From Xanthomonas rydalmerensis (GTDB lineage Bacteria; Pseudomonadota; Gammaproteobacteria; Xanthomonadales; Xanthomonadaceae): DNA of 64,000 nucleotides. This document shows positions 17,368-25,670 of the stretch, one piece after another (position 1 is the first letter of the stretch; each line of letters opens with the position of its first letter). Position numbers and translations under genes: made by a program. The notes beneath the pieces are model-generated. The model worked only from the letters and a program-made list of their open reading frames with translations, searched no databases and was not told where the DNA came from. The stretch lies in assembly GCF_033170385.1 (NCBI RefSeq), contig NZ_CP126170.1, forward strand, positions 954,001-1,018,000. The letters are read 5' to 3'.

Positions 17368-18207
17368 TCACTGCTGCGCCGACTGGTCTTCCGGGTCGCG
17401 GCGGGCCGGGGCGCGGCGCGGGGGCAGGGGCGGCAGGGTGTCGCGGGCGGTGTCGTCGTGGTCGGCGGCCAGCGCCGGTTCCCAGGGGAAGCGCGGCAGG
17501 GTGCGCACGGCGTTTTCCAGCTTGCGCGACCAGGTGTCGTGGATCTCGGCGTACAGCGGGGTGTCGGCTTCCAGGCGCATGCGCTCGGTGACACGCAGGT
17601 CGTTGCGGCGGATCAGCGCCACATCGATCGGCATGCCCACCGACAGGTTGGAACGGATCGTCGAGTCCAGCGACACCAGCGCAGTGCGCGCGGCGTCTTC
17701 CAGTTGCATTTCCGAGCGGATGATGCGGTCCAGGATCGGCTTGCCGTACTTGGATTCGCCGATCTGCAGATACGGCGTCTCCGGCGAGGTGGCGATGGCG
17801 TTGCCGAGCGGATAGATCATGTACAGCCCGGGCCGTTCGCCGGCGATCTGCCCGCCCAGGATCAGCGTCGACTGCACGTTGACGCCGCTGTTCTGCGACT
17901 GCTCGGAGAGCTTGATCTGGCTGGACGCCAGCACTTCGCCGACGTACTCGGCGACCTCGAACAGATGCCGGAAGGTGCGCAGGCTGCGCGGCGCGTCGGG
18001 ATCGTCGGCGTCGCGCTGCAGGCGCGAGAGGGTCAGTTGCGTGGTCGCCAGGTTGCCGGCCGACATCATGGCGAACACCGCCTGGCCCGGATACTCGAAC
18101 ACGTGCAGCTTGCGATGCACGCGGACGTCGTCCAGCGAGGCGTTGGTACGCGTGTCAGCGGCGAAGACCAGGCCTTCGTCCACTTCGATGCCGACGCAAT
18201 ATGTCAT
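17368..18207 (-). CDS. Anbu-type proteasome-homologue peptidase
   Basis: A 279-residue N-terminal nucleophile hydrolase of the Anbu (ancestral beta-subunit) group, related to HslV and the 20S proteasome. The protein begins M-T-Y-C-V-G-I, so Met removal exposes Thr2 as the catalytic nucleophile. The Asp in VFAADTRTNASLDD and the Lys in VHRKLHVFE complete the site. Relatives usually sit with an ATP-grasp protein, an alpha-E protein and a transglutaminase-like protein. None of these is adjacent here, where the upstream same-strand gene is a chemoreceptor-like protein. The C-terminus (about residues 255-279) is Pro/Arg-rich. The frame extends to 18483, but Met 18207 fits the conserved N-terminus exactly. 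Confidence 0.9.
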   Translation of the reverse strand: MTYCVGIEVDEGLVFAADTRTNASLDDVRVHRKLHVFEYPGQAVFAMMSAGNLATTQLTLSRLQRDADDPDAPRSLRTFRHLFEVAEYVGEVLASSQIKLSEQSQNSGVNVQSTLILGGQIAGERPGLYMIYPLGNAIATSPETPYLQIGESKYGKPILDRIIRSEMQLEDAARTALVSLDSTIRSNLSVGMPIDVALIRRNDLRVTERMRLEADTPLYAEIHDTWSRKLENAVRTLPRFPWEPALAADHDDTARDTLPPLPPRRAPARRDPEDQSAQQ

Positions 18208-18322
18208 GGCGCTGCCAAAAACCAGGTACGTCCCGATTCTATGCGGGGTGGCTCCGACTTGGCTACCGTTGCTGGCGGCAACCGGGCGGCCCGGAGCGGG
18301 CTCAGGGCGCCCTGTACATCCA

Positions 18323-19468
18323 TCAGAACAGCTCGATGCGTTGCACCCCGGCCTGGCCGTAGCGTGCGTGGTGGCCGTCCTGGCTGAGATACTGCGCGAC
18401 CAGGGCGCTGGGGTCGCCGACGTCGCCGCTGCTGCGCTGCTGCAGCACCGTCTGGATGCGCTCCAGCCGCTGCCGGACCACATCCTGGTACTGGATGTCG
18501 CCCAGCAGATCGACGATGCCGTTGGCCAGCTCCTGGTTGTGCGTTGTGGCGTTGGCGGTCAGGGTGTTGTGGAACGACCGCAGGTCGACATAGCTGGCCC
18601 GCAGTTCCGCGACGGTGCTCGCCAGCTTGCAGGCGTTGCGCAGCGGCACGCTTTCCTTCAGCTGGCTTTCCAGGGCGAAGCTGTCCATCGCCAGGCGTTG
18701 TGCCTGCTCGATGTTCTTCTGCACCAACTGCGCCGCGTTGGCCGAGCGGTTGGCGAGGTTGCGGACCTCCTCGGCGACGACCGCGAAGCCGCGCCCGGCT
18801 TCGCCGGCCCGGGCCGCCTCGATCGACGCGTTGAGCGCGAGCAGGTTGGTCTGCGCACTGATTTCGCGCACCAGTTTGACCAGATCGCCGAGCGCGCCGA
18901 TCTCGTCCACCAGCCGATGCACATTGGCGTACTCGTTGGACAGCATTTGCGGCAGCGCCAGAAGAAATTCGCCGGTTTCCTCGATCAGCTTGGTGCTGGC
19001 GACGATATCGTCCTGCAGGCTCACGTTGTTGTGCGCCGAGTTGTGCAGGTATTGCAGCAGTTCATCGGAATGCTTGCGCAGCGACTCCAGCTTGCGAAGG
19101 ATGTTCAAGGCCGAATGCTCGGTTTCCTGGATCACGTCCTGCAGGCGCTCGTGCATCGCCACATCCAGTTTCGCCCCGGCCTCGGCGTCGACGCGCTGGT
19201 TGTGCGCCAACACGCGGCCTTGCGACGCGCTCGCTTTCAGTTCGCGCCAGCCTGCGAAGGGCAGCCGGAACAGCCACAGCGCCAGTACGGCGGCGCCGAG
19301 CACGGCGATGCCGGCGGCGAGCGTGGCCTGCAGCAGCGGACGGCCGCTGGCATGGCCGAGCAGGAGCCAGCAGCCAAGCCATTGCCAGGGCACCAGCACG
19401 GCGAGGCCGCACAGCAGGTGCCGTCGGAAGCGCGCCAGCGGATCGGGAGAGGAAGCGGGGGCTAGCAT
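18323..19468 (-). CDS. Methyl-accepting chemotaxis-like membrane protein
   Basis: A 381-residue receptor with two N-terminal membrane helices ([20 protein letters not shown] and [20 protein letters not shown]) separated by only a few residues, so there is essentially no periplasmic sensor domain. The cytoplasmic part holds the signalling hairpin tip [20 protein letters not shown] plus [13 protein letters not shown]. The methylation bundle is shorter than usual. It is the last gene of the minus-strand chemosensory cluster, 19 bp after the receiver gene. The C-terminal half ([20 protein letters not shown] and [12 protein letters not shown]) resembles receptors that sense internal states, but the cue is unknown. 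Confidence 0.9.
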   Translation of the reverse strand: MLAPASSPDPLARFRRHLLCGLAVLVPWQWLGCWLLLGHASGRPLLQATLAAGIAVLGAAVLALWLFRLPFAGWRELKASASQGRVLAHNQRVDAEAGAKLDVAMHERLQDVIQETEHSALNILRKLESLRKHSDELLQYLHNSAHNNVSLQDDIVASTKLIEETGEFLLALPQMLSNEYANVHRLVDEIGALGDLVKLVREISAQTNLLALNASIEAARAGEAGRGFAVVAEEVRNLANRSANAAQLVQKNIEQAQRLAMDSFALESQLKESVPLRNACKLASTVAELRASYVDLRSFHNTLTANATTHNQELANGIVDLLGDIQYQDVVRQRLERIQTVLQQRSSGDVGDPSALVAQYLSQDGHHARYGQAGVQRIELF

Positions 19469-19487
19469 GGGAGAAGCGTCCTTTCGG

Positions 19488-19865
19488 CTATGCGCCGGGC
19501 AGCACCTGTTTGATCACCTGCAGAAGCTCGGTGGGGGCGACCGGCTTGACCAGCCAGCCGGTCGCGCCCAGGGTCTTGGCTTCGTCACGCCGAGTCTGCT
19601 GGCTTTCCGTGCTAAGTACCAGCAGCGGCGTGAAGCGCAAGCCAGGCAGTTGGCGTGCCTGGCGGATCAGTTCCAGGCCGTCCATGTTGGGCATGTTGAT
19701 GTCGGTGATGATCAGGTCCGGGCGCGGCCCGCTGCGCAGGCGCTTGAGCGCCTGCACGCCGTCGCTGGCGGTCTCCACGGTCAATCCGCCGGAGAGCTCC
19801 AGGCTGCTGCGCAGACTCATGAGCATCGTGGCTGAATCGTCGACAAGGAGGATGGATTTGGACAT
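19488..19865 (-). CDS. CheY-like response regulator
   Basis: A 125-residue single receiver. [16 protein letters not shown] carries the acidic pocket, the acceptor Asp is in [13 protein letters not shown], the Ser/Thr switch is in LLVLSTESQ, and Lys is in [14 protein letters not shown]. It lies between the small 78-residue gene and the membrane receptor gene of the chemosensory cluster. It is the likely output of the CheA encoded upstream, acting on a target outside the window. Confidence 0.93.
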   Translation of the reverse strand: MSKSILLVDDSATMLMSLRSSLELSGGLTVETASDGVQALKRLRSGPRPDLIITDINMPNMDGLELIRQARQLPGLRFTPLLVLSTESQQTRRDEAKTLGATGWLVKPVAPTELLQVIKQVLPGA

Positions 19866-19884
19866 TGGGTGGGGGTTCCTTGAA

Positions 19885-20121
19885 TCAGGGATGGAGGGCG
19901 GAATGCAGCCATTGCCGCAATTGGGAGTCCTTGGGCCAGGCGGACACGCCGGCCTGCGTCGCCATCAACGCCTGCAGCACCGCGGTATGCAGGTGTTCGC
20001 AGTCGGCGCAATTGAGCTTGGCATTGCGGTTGGCCTGTAGCCACGCCAGCAGCGTTTCGGCGTCTTCCACGCTGACCACGCCGGCCAGGGTGGCGGAGCG
20101 CTTGCGATACGCGATGGGCAT
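19885..20121 (-). CDS. Small conserved chemosensory-cluster protein (78 aa)
   Basis: I do not recognise a named family. The sequence begins MPIAYRKRSATLAGVVSVED and continues with LLAWLQANRNAKLNCADCEHLHTAVLQALM. This resembles a shortened STAS-like or receiver-associated fold: a beta strand, then helix, then the CADCEHLHTA turn. It has two closely spaced cysteines (Cys-x2-Cys). Its start overlaps the cheA stop by one base, and cheY follows after 19 bp, so it is co-translated with core signalling genes. This placement supports it being a real accessory component. Confidence 0.7.
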   Translation of the reverse strand: MPIAYRKRSATLAGVVSVEDAETLLAWLQANRNAKLNCADCEHLHTAVLQALMATQAGVSAWPKDSQLRQWLHSALHP

Positions 20122-22796
20122 CAGAGCAGCTCCTTGGGATTGAGGACCATCAGCACCGAGCCGTCGCCGAGCAGGGCCGAGCCGGCGTAGCCGCCGAGTC
20201 CGGCGAGCACGCCGCTCATCGGTTTGAGGAGGATGTCGGTGGTGGCGCGGAACTCGTCGACGAGGATGCCGACGTGTTCGCCTTCCACGCGTACCACCAG
20301 GGTGGCCAGCGCGTCATCGGCGTTCGGGCGTGGCGGCGCGTCCAGCGCCAGCAGGTCGTTGAGGGCCACCAACGGCACGATGCGGTCGCGCAGCGTGGCG
20401 GTGCGCTGTTGCTTGATGGTGCGCACCGACGACTGCGGCACGCGCACGGTCTCCACGACCTGGTCCATGGGGATACCGAAGATCTGTCCGGCGGTCTCGA
20501 TCACCATCACGTTGCTGACCGCCATCGACAGTGGCAGCGTCAGGCGCAGGCGCGTGCCCTTGCCCGGGGTGCTGTCCAGGCCGATGCTGCCGTTGACCTT
20601 CTCGATCGCCGAGCGCACCGCGTCCATGCCCACGCCGCGGCCCGACAGGTCGGACACCGTCTCGGCGGTGGAAAAGCCCGGTGTGAAGATCAGCCGTTGC
20701 GCGTCCACGTCGCTGAGGTTGTCCAGCGCCGCTTCGCTGATCAGGCCCTTGGCATACGCCTTGCGCTTGATGACGTGCGGGTCGATGCCGCGGCCGTCGT
20801 CGCTGATCTCGATGAGCACGCGGTCGGCTTCCTGCTGGGCGCGGATCAACAGGCGCCCCACCGCCGGCTTGCCGGCGGCGCGACGCTGCTCGGGCGTTTC
20901 CAGTCCATGATCGAGGCTGTTGCGCAGGATGTGGATCAACGGATCGGCCAGCGCTTCGACGATGTTCTTGTCGGCCTCGGTGTCTTCGCCCTCGATCACC
21001 AGTTCCACCTCCTTGCCCAGCTTGCGCGAGATGTCGCGCACCAGGCGCGGAAAGCGCTGGAAGATGAACGACAGCGGCAGCATGCGCACCTGCATGATCG
21101 CGTCCTGCAACTCCTCGGCGATCCGGTTGATGACCGCGTACTGCGCCTTGATCTCGCGGCCGAGTTCGCGCACGCGGTAGTGCTCCTCGGCACGCGATGC
21201 CAGGTAGGGCAGCCCGTTCTTGGCGACCACGATCTCGCCGATCAGGTCCATCAGCCGATCGATGCGGGCCTGGTCGACTTTCAGGATGCGCGAGCCCTGG
21301 CCGCCTTCTTCGCTGCGCCGTGCGCCGGCGTCGGCACCCGATGATGGCGCCGTTGGCGCTGCGATCGTATCGGCGGGTTGGGTCGCCGTTGCAGGCAGCG
21401 CGGGCGTCGCGTCGCGGGTGACGACGGGCGTTGCGTCCACAGCGGGTGGCGTGTCGGGTTGCCTCGCCGCGGCGGCTGTGGGCAACTGCCGGGCATGGCG
21501 CTCCAGCCACTCCAGCAGCGGCTGTGCCGAGTGGCTGACCAGGCTCATGTCCAGGGCATCGGTCAGCGCCGGCTGCAGTGCGGTCTGGCCGCTGGCGGCG
21601 CAGCAGGCCGACAGCGTCGCGCCGACGCCGAGCAGACTGCCCGGCGACAGCGGATCGGCCTGGCCCAGGATCTGGCGTTGCGCCTGGATCAGGTTGCGCA
21701 AGGCGACCTGCTGCGCGGGCGACAGGGCGACGGCAGCGGCAGCGCTCTGCGCGACCGTATCGTCTTGCTGCAGCACCCGCCGCAACAGCGCCACATCGGG
21801 CACGGCGCAGTCCAGCAGCAGGTCCAGCCAGCGCAACGCCGAGGCGCTGCACGAGGTTTCCGGGCACTGCTCCAGGCGTGCCTGCACGTGCTGGCGCAAC
21901 GCGGACAGGTCGCCGCCCTCCAGCACCGCCTGCGCGTCCTGCTGGAATGCCGCATCGTCGGCCCAGGCGCCAGGCTGTCCCTGCGCCACGACCAGCGCCG
22001 CTGCCGGCACCGGGTGCCGCACGACTTGCTCGGTGACATAGCGGAACAGATGGTCCAACGCCTCGGCGCTGGCGCTGCTGAGCGCGTGGAACACCACCTG
22101 GCAGCGATAGATGTCCAGTTCGGTCGGCGGCGCCCAGGGCGCCAGCGGCTGCACGCGCGTCCAGTGCGTGTCCGGGATCTGCCGCATCAGGTGCAGCGGA
22201 TCCTCGCCCTTGAAGAAGCAATCCGGTTCGGGCTGGTACACCACCCAGTGCAGCGTCGCGCCGGCGCAGGCCTCGCGGAACAGCCGCATGCGCAGCGTTT
22301 CGGGCATCTGCTGCAGTTCGGCCTGAAGCTGCGCATCGACGCTCGGCTCGGCGTCCTGTGCGCCCTGCGCGTGTGGCGCGTCGTGCGCCGTCGTCACCCG
22401 GGCGTGTGCGGTGTCGGTGTCCATCAGGGCCCGCAGCCCCGCCGCCAACTGCCGGGTGGCCGCGGACTCGGCGATGCGTTCGGCGCCCTCTTCGAGCAGG
22501 TCCAGTTGCGCCGCGACCTCGTCCATCGCCTCGAGCAGCGTATCGGCGAGGTCGCGCGAGTAGGCCACGCGCCCGTGGCGCACCGCATCCATCAGATCCT
22601 CGGCCGCGTGCAGCAGCCAGGTCATGCCGGGCAGTTCGAACAGGCCGCTGTTGCCCTTGAGGGTATGCACCATGCGGAACAGTTCGTTCATCAGGGCGTC
22701 GTCGTCCGGCGCCAGCTCCATCTCGATCAGATGTTGGCCGATCGATTGCAGCAGGTCGCGCGACTCGGCGATGAACTGGGCGAGCAGGGGATTCAC
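20121..22796 (-). CDS. cheA: Chemotaxis histidine kinase CheA
   Basis: An 891-residue kinase. The N-terminal Hpt domain has the phospho-acceptor His44 in FRMVHTLKGNSGLF. Residues about 130-520 form a long middle region I cannot assign (it includes LDIYRCQVVFHALSSASAEA and LRWLDLLLDCAVPDVALLRR). P3 dimerisation begins at ILKVDQARIDRLMDLIGEIV. P4 shows LIHILRNSLDHGLE and DDGRGIDP, then FSTAETVSDLSGRGVGMD, and a CheW-like P5 closes the protein. The start is a GTG at 22796 that overlaps the upstream cheY stop (22793). The next ATGs lie inside the domain. There is no C-terminal receiver. It belongs to an alternative chemosensory system. Confidence 0.93.
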   Translation of the reverse strand: MNPLLAQFIAESRDLLQSIGQHLIEMELAPDDDALMNELFRMVHTLKGNSGLFELPGMTWLLHAAEDLMDAVRHGRVAYSRDLADTLLEAMDEVAAQLDLLEEGAERIAESAATRQLAAGLRALMDTDTAHARVTTAHDAPHAQGAQDAEPSVDAQLQAELQQMPETLRMRLFREACAGATLHWVVYQPEPDCFFKGEDPLHLMRQIPDTHWTRVQPLAPWAPPTELDIYRCQVVFHALSSASAEALDHLFRYVTEQVVRHPVPAAALVVAQGQPGAWADDAAFQQDAQAVLEGGDLSALRQHVQARLEQCPETSCSASALRWLDLLLDCAVPDVALLRRVLQQDDTVAQSAAAAVALSPAQQVALRNLIQAQRQILGQADPLSPGSLLGVGATLSACCAASGQTALQPALTDALDMSLVSHSAQPLLEWLERHARQLPTAAAARQPDTPPAVDATPVVTRDATPALPATATQPADTIAAPTAPSSGADAGARRSEEGGQGSRILKVDQARIDRLMDLIGEIVVAKNGLPYLASRAEEHYRVRELGREIKAQYAVINRIAEELQDAIMQVRMLPLSFIFQRFPRLVRDISRKLGKEVELVIEGEDTEADKNIVEALADPLIHILRNSLDHGLETPEQRRAAGKPAVGRLLIRAQQEADRVLIEISDDGRGIDPHVIKRKAYAKGLISEAALDNLSDVDAQRLIFTPGFSTAETVSDLSGRGVGMDAVRSAIEKVNGSIGLDSTPGKGTRLRLTLPLSMAVSNVMVIETAGQIFGIPMDQVVETVRVPQSSVRTIKQQRTATLRDRIVPLVALNDLLALDAPPRPNADDALATLVVRVEGEHVGILVDEFRATTDILLKPMSGVLAGLGGYAGSALLGDGSVLMVLNPKELL

Positions 22797-23164
22797 GCGG
22801 CGATCTCCCCGAGCAGCAGGCCGGCATAGATCAGCAGTTCTTCCGGCTTGGCCGGCTTGACCAGATAGAAGTTGGCGCCCGCGGCGTAGGCCTTGCGCTC
22901 GTCGATCGGATCGGACTCGGTGGAGATCATCAGCGCCGGCGCCTGCGGAATCGGTTGGTCGCGCAGTTCGCGCAGGAAGCCGTAGCCGTCGAGCTTGGGC
23001 ATGTTGACGTCGACCAGGTAGAGGTCGTAGGGCGCGCACAAGGCCTTCTCCAGCGCCTCGATGCCGTTGATCGCTTCTTCCACGCCGTGCCCGGCGCTTT
23101 CCAGAATGCTGCGGTGATACAGCCGCACGGTCGCGGCGTCGTCGATGATCAGGATGCGTTTCAC
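22793..23164 (-). CDS. CheY-like response regulator
   Basis: A 123-residue single receiver. RILIIDDAATVRLYHRS is the acidic pocket, the acceptor Asp is in LYLVDVNMPKLDGYGFL, the switch Ser/Thr is in ALMISTESDP, and Lys is in FYLVKPAKPEELL. It overlaps cheR by 4 bp upstream (ATGA at 23161-23164) and cheA by 4 bp downstream. It is the first of two free receivers in the cluster. Both share the YLVKP/WLVKP ending and may compete for CheA phosphate. Confidence 0.92.
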   Translation of the reverse strand: MKRILIIDDAATVRLYHRSILESAGHGVEEAINGIEALEKALCAPYDLYLVDVNMPKLDGYGFLRELRDQPIPQAPALMISTESDPIDERKAYAAGANFYLVKPAKPEELLIYAGLLLGEIAA

Positions 23165-24000
23165 CGGTCCTCCAAGGGCTTCTGGTAGACGATCGCTTCG
23201 GGGAACTTGCGAACGCGGAACAAGGACGAGATGCGGCTCATCGACTCCGAATGCCCCAGGCAGACGAAGCCGCCCGGCACCAGCGCCTCGTAGAAGGTCT
23301 CCGCGGCCCGGCGTCGCGACAGGTCGTCGAAATAGATCAGCAGGTTGCGGCAGAACACCACGTCGAAGCTGTCGTGGCCGCGCACGTCGTCCGCATCCAT
23401 CAGGTTGACGCGGGTGAAGCGGACCGCATCGCGCACGTCGTCGCAGAGCTGGAAGCCGTCGGCCTGTTTCTCGAAATACCGCTGCAGGACGCTGGGGGGC
23501 AGATGCTGGATGGAGCGTGCGCTGAACAGGCCCTGCTGCGCCTGGCGCAGGATCGCGGTGTCGATGTCCGATGCGATGATTTCCACGTCCCAGTCGTTGA
23601 TGCGGTTCCAGTACTCGAGCAGGTACAGCGCGATGGAGTAGGGCTCCTCGCCGGACGAGGACGGCAGCGACCAGATCCGGATCGGCTTGCGATCGGTCTT
23701 GCGCGCGACGATCTCCTCCATCAGCGACCGGACCAGGCAGCGGAACTGATACTCCTCGCGAAAGAAGTACGTTTCGTTGACCGTCATCAGGTTGGTCAGC
23801 GTCTGCAGCTCCTGCCCGGAGGCTTCGAAGCGCAGGGTCACGAAATAGTTGCGGAAATCGCCGCTGTCGGTGTCGCGGATACGGTCCAGCAGGCGCTTGT
23901 CGACGAAGTAGCGCTTGCTGTCGTCGAAGCGGATGCCGGTCTTGCGGTAGAAGAATTCGCGGAACTTGTGGAAGTCCGCGTCGCTCAGCGACATGCTCAT
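23161..24000 (-). CDS. cheR: Chemoreceptor glutamate methyltransferase CheR
   Basis: A 279-residue methyltransferase that methylates receptor glutamates using SAM. The N-terminal all-helical domain (SDADFHKFREFFYRKTGIRF) precedes the SAM-binding fold. Motifs include IWSLPSSSGEEPYSIALYLL, where the usual cysteine is replaced so the loop reads LPSSSGEEPYS. Further motifs are ASDIDTAILRQAQQGLF and FDVVFCRNLLIYFD, close to the canonical FCRNVLIYF. Only 1 bp separates it from the HEAT gene. Substrates are presumably the receptors encoded at 27253 and 18323. Confidence 0.94.
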   Translation of the reverse strand: MSMSLSDADFHKFREFFYRKTGIRFDDSKRYFVDKRLLDRIRDTDSGDFRNYFVTLRFEASGQELQTLTNLMTVNETYFFREEYQFRCLVRSLMEEIVARKTDRKPIRIWSLPSSSGEEPYSIALYLLEYWNRINDWDVEIIASDIDTAILRQAQQGLFSARSIQHLPPSVLQRYFEKQADGFQLCDDVRDAVRFTRVNLMDADDVRGHDSFDVVFCRNLLIYFDDLSRRRAAETFYEALVPGGFVCLGHSESMSRISSLFRVRKFPEAIVYQKPLEDR

Positions 24001-24001
24001 G

Positions 24002-24610
24002 TCACGGGGCTTCCAGGCGTTGCAGGGCGAGGTCGGCCGCGAAGCGGATGAACGGGTCGTCCGGAAAGCGTTGCTTCAGCCGCTGCAGCGGCCCGCGCGC
24101 ACGCGCGCTGCCGACTTCGCCGAGCAGGTCGACCGCGGTGGCGCAGACGTTGCTGTGCGCGTCCTGCTCGATGACCTGCAGCAGCCACTCCTCGATCTCC
24201 GGATGGCGCAAGGATTCGAGGATGTTCACCGCGAAGATGCGCACGTCCGAATCGGGGTCGGTCAGCAATTGGCTCATCAGCGGCGCCACTTCCTCCGGCA
24301 ACTGCTGCATCGCCGCGATGGCTTCGTTGCGCAGCGCGGCGTCTTCGCTGCGCAGGCAGTCCACCAGGCCCTGCAGCGCAACCGAATCGCGCAGGTGTGC
24401 CAGCGTCAGCAGGATCGCTTCGCGCACGCTGGGGCTGCTCTCGTTCTGCAACTGCGCGACCAGCGCTGCGGCGGCATCGCGGTGCGCCTGCAATTCACGG
24501 GCGGCAGTACGGCGCTGTGCTGCCGAGTCGGCAGCGAGTTGCGCCAGAAGGTCGGCGTAGTCGGTTCCGCTGTCGGTGGGGAGGGCGGCGCGGGAAGGAA
24601 TCAGCGGCAT
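24002..24610 (-). CDS. HEAT-repeat protein of the chemosensory cluster
   Basis: A 202-residue all-helical protein with about four to five HEAT-type repeats, each a helix pair with the Ala-Val/Arg pattern. Examples are VREAILLTLAHLRDSVALQG, LRNEAIAAMQQLPEEVAPLM, VRIFAVNILESLRHPEIEEW and VCATAVDLLGEVGSARARG. Such repeats bind protein partners, and related proteins occur in some alternative chemosensory operons. It lies between cheB (13 bp upstream) and cheR (1 bp). It probably scaffolds the modification enzymes or receptors; that function is inferred from context only. Confidence 0.82.
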   Translation of the reverse strand: MPLIPSRAALPTDSGTDYADLLAQLAADSAAQRRTAARELQAHRDAAAALVAQLQNESSPSVREAILLTLAHLRDSVALQGLVDCLRSEDAALRNEAIAAMQQLPEEVAPLMSQLLTDPDSDVRIFAVNILESLRHPEIEEWLLQVIEQDAHSNVCATAVDLLGEVGSARARGPLQRLKQRFPDDPFIRFAADLALQRLEAP

Positions 24611-24623
24611 CGGGGGAATCCTG

Positions 24624-25670
24624 TTAGTGAAGCCATTCGACGAGTTGCTTGGCGATCCGGTTGGCCGGCAGCACCCGATCGGCGCCGCCTTGCTGGATCA
24701 GCCGTTCCGGCATCCCGAACACGACGGCCGACTCCTCCGATTCGGCGACCGTGAGCCCGCCGCCGCGATGGATCTCGGCGAACGCCTCGGCGCCGTCGTG
24801 GCCCATGCCGGTGAGCATCACCGCGACCAGTTCGCGCGCCGGGTAGTGCTGCAGGGCTGAGCGCCCGAGCAGTTCCACCGATGGATGCCACAGGTGCTGC
24901 GGATGCGCCGGCTGCGGCAGGGCCACGCGCTGGTCGCGGCGCTTGCTCACCACCACATCGCCACCGCCGCGGGCGATATAGACGTTGCCGGGCACCAGCG
25001 GCATCGGTTCGGCCACTTCGTGTACCTGCAGTGCGCAGATGCGGTCCAGGCGTTGCGCGAACAGGCCGGTGAACGCCGCCGGCATGTGCTGTGCGATCAG
25101 CACCGGCCAGGGGAAGTCCGCCGGCAGCAGCGGCAGGATGTCTTCCAGCGTGCGCGGCCCGCCGGTGGACACCCCGATCAGCACCAGGCCGCCTTCGCGC
25201 CGCGGTGCGGCGGCCGGCTTGGGCACCGGCATCGCCGCTTTCGGCTTGGGCGCCGGCGTGGCGCGCGCTGTCCGCGGCCGCGCGCGCGCGGCCTGCTTGA
25301 CCTTGCTCAGCAGTTCTTCTTCGATCCGCTCCAGGTGCAGCGAAATGGTGCCGTCCGGCTTGGCGACGCAGTCCACCGCACCCAGCGCGAATGCCTCGAA
25401 GGTGGCCAGCGCGCTTTTCACCGTCAGCGAGGAGAGCATCACCACCGGCGTGGGGCGCTCGGCCATCACCAGCGACAGGGCGGTAAGTCCGTCCATTTCC
25501 GGCATGTTGATGTCCAGCGTCACCACGTCCGGCAGGAACGCACGGTTTTCCTCGACCGCTTCCCTGCCGTTGCGCGCCAGGCGGATCTCGAAGCCGCCGG
25601 CCTGCTCGAACAGGGTGGACAACTTGCGCCGCATCAGCGCCGAGTCGTCGACGATGAGCAGCTTGATCAC
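24624..25670 (-). CDS. cheB: Chemotaxis methylesterase/deamidase CheB
   Basis: A 348-residue receptor glutamate methylesterase. The N-terminal receiver has LLIVDDSALMRRKL and the acceptor Asp in VVTLDINMPEMDGLTAL. An Ala/Pro/Arg-rich linker (about 128-155) follows. The esterase domain has the catalytic Ser in LVLIGVSTGGPRTLE, His in LIAQHMPAAFT and Asp in MLTGMGHDGAEAF. Its start overlaps the stop of the triple-CheW gene (ATGA at 25667-25670), so translation is coupled. It would oppose CheR in receptor adaptation. Confidence 0.95.
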   Translation of the reverse strand: MIKLLIVDDSALMRRKLSTLFEQAGGFEIRLARNGREAVEENRAFLPDVVTLDINMPEMDGLTALSLVMAERPTPVVMLSSLTVKSALATFEAFALGAVDCVAKPDGTISLHLERIEEELLSKVKQAARARPRTARATPAPKPKAAMPVPKPAAAPRREGGLVLIGVSTGGPRTLEDILPLLPADFPWPVLIAQHMPAAFTGLFAQRLDRICALQVHEVAEPMPLVPGNVYIARGGGDVVVSKRRDQRVALPQPAHPQHLWHPSVELLGRSALQHYPARELVAVMLTGMGHDGAEAFAEIHRGGGLTVAESEESAVVFGMPERLIQQGGADRVLPANRIAKQLVEWLH

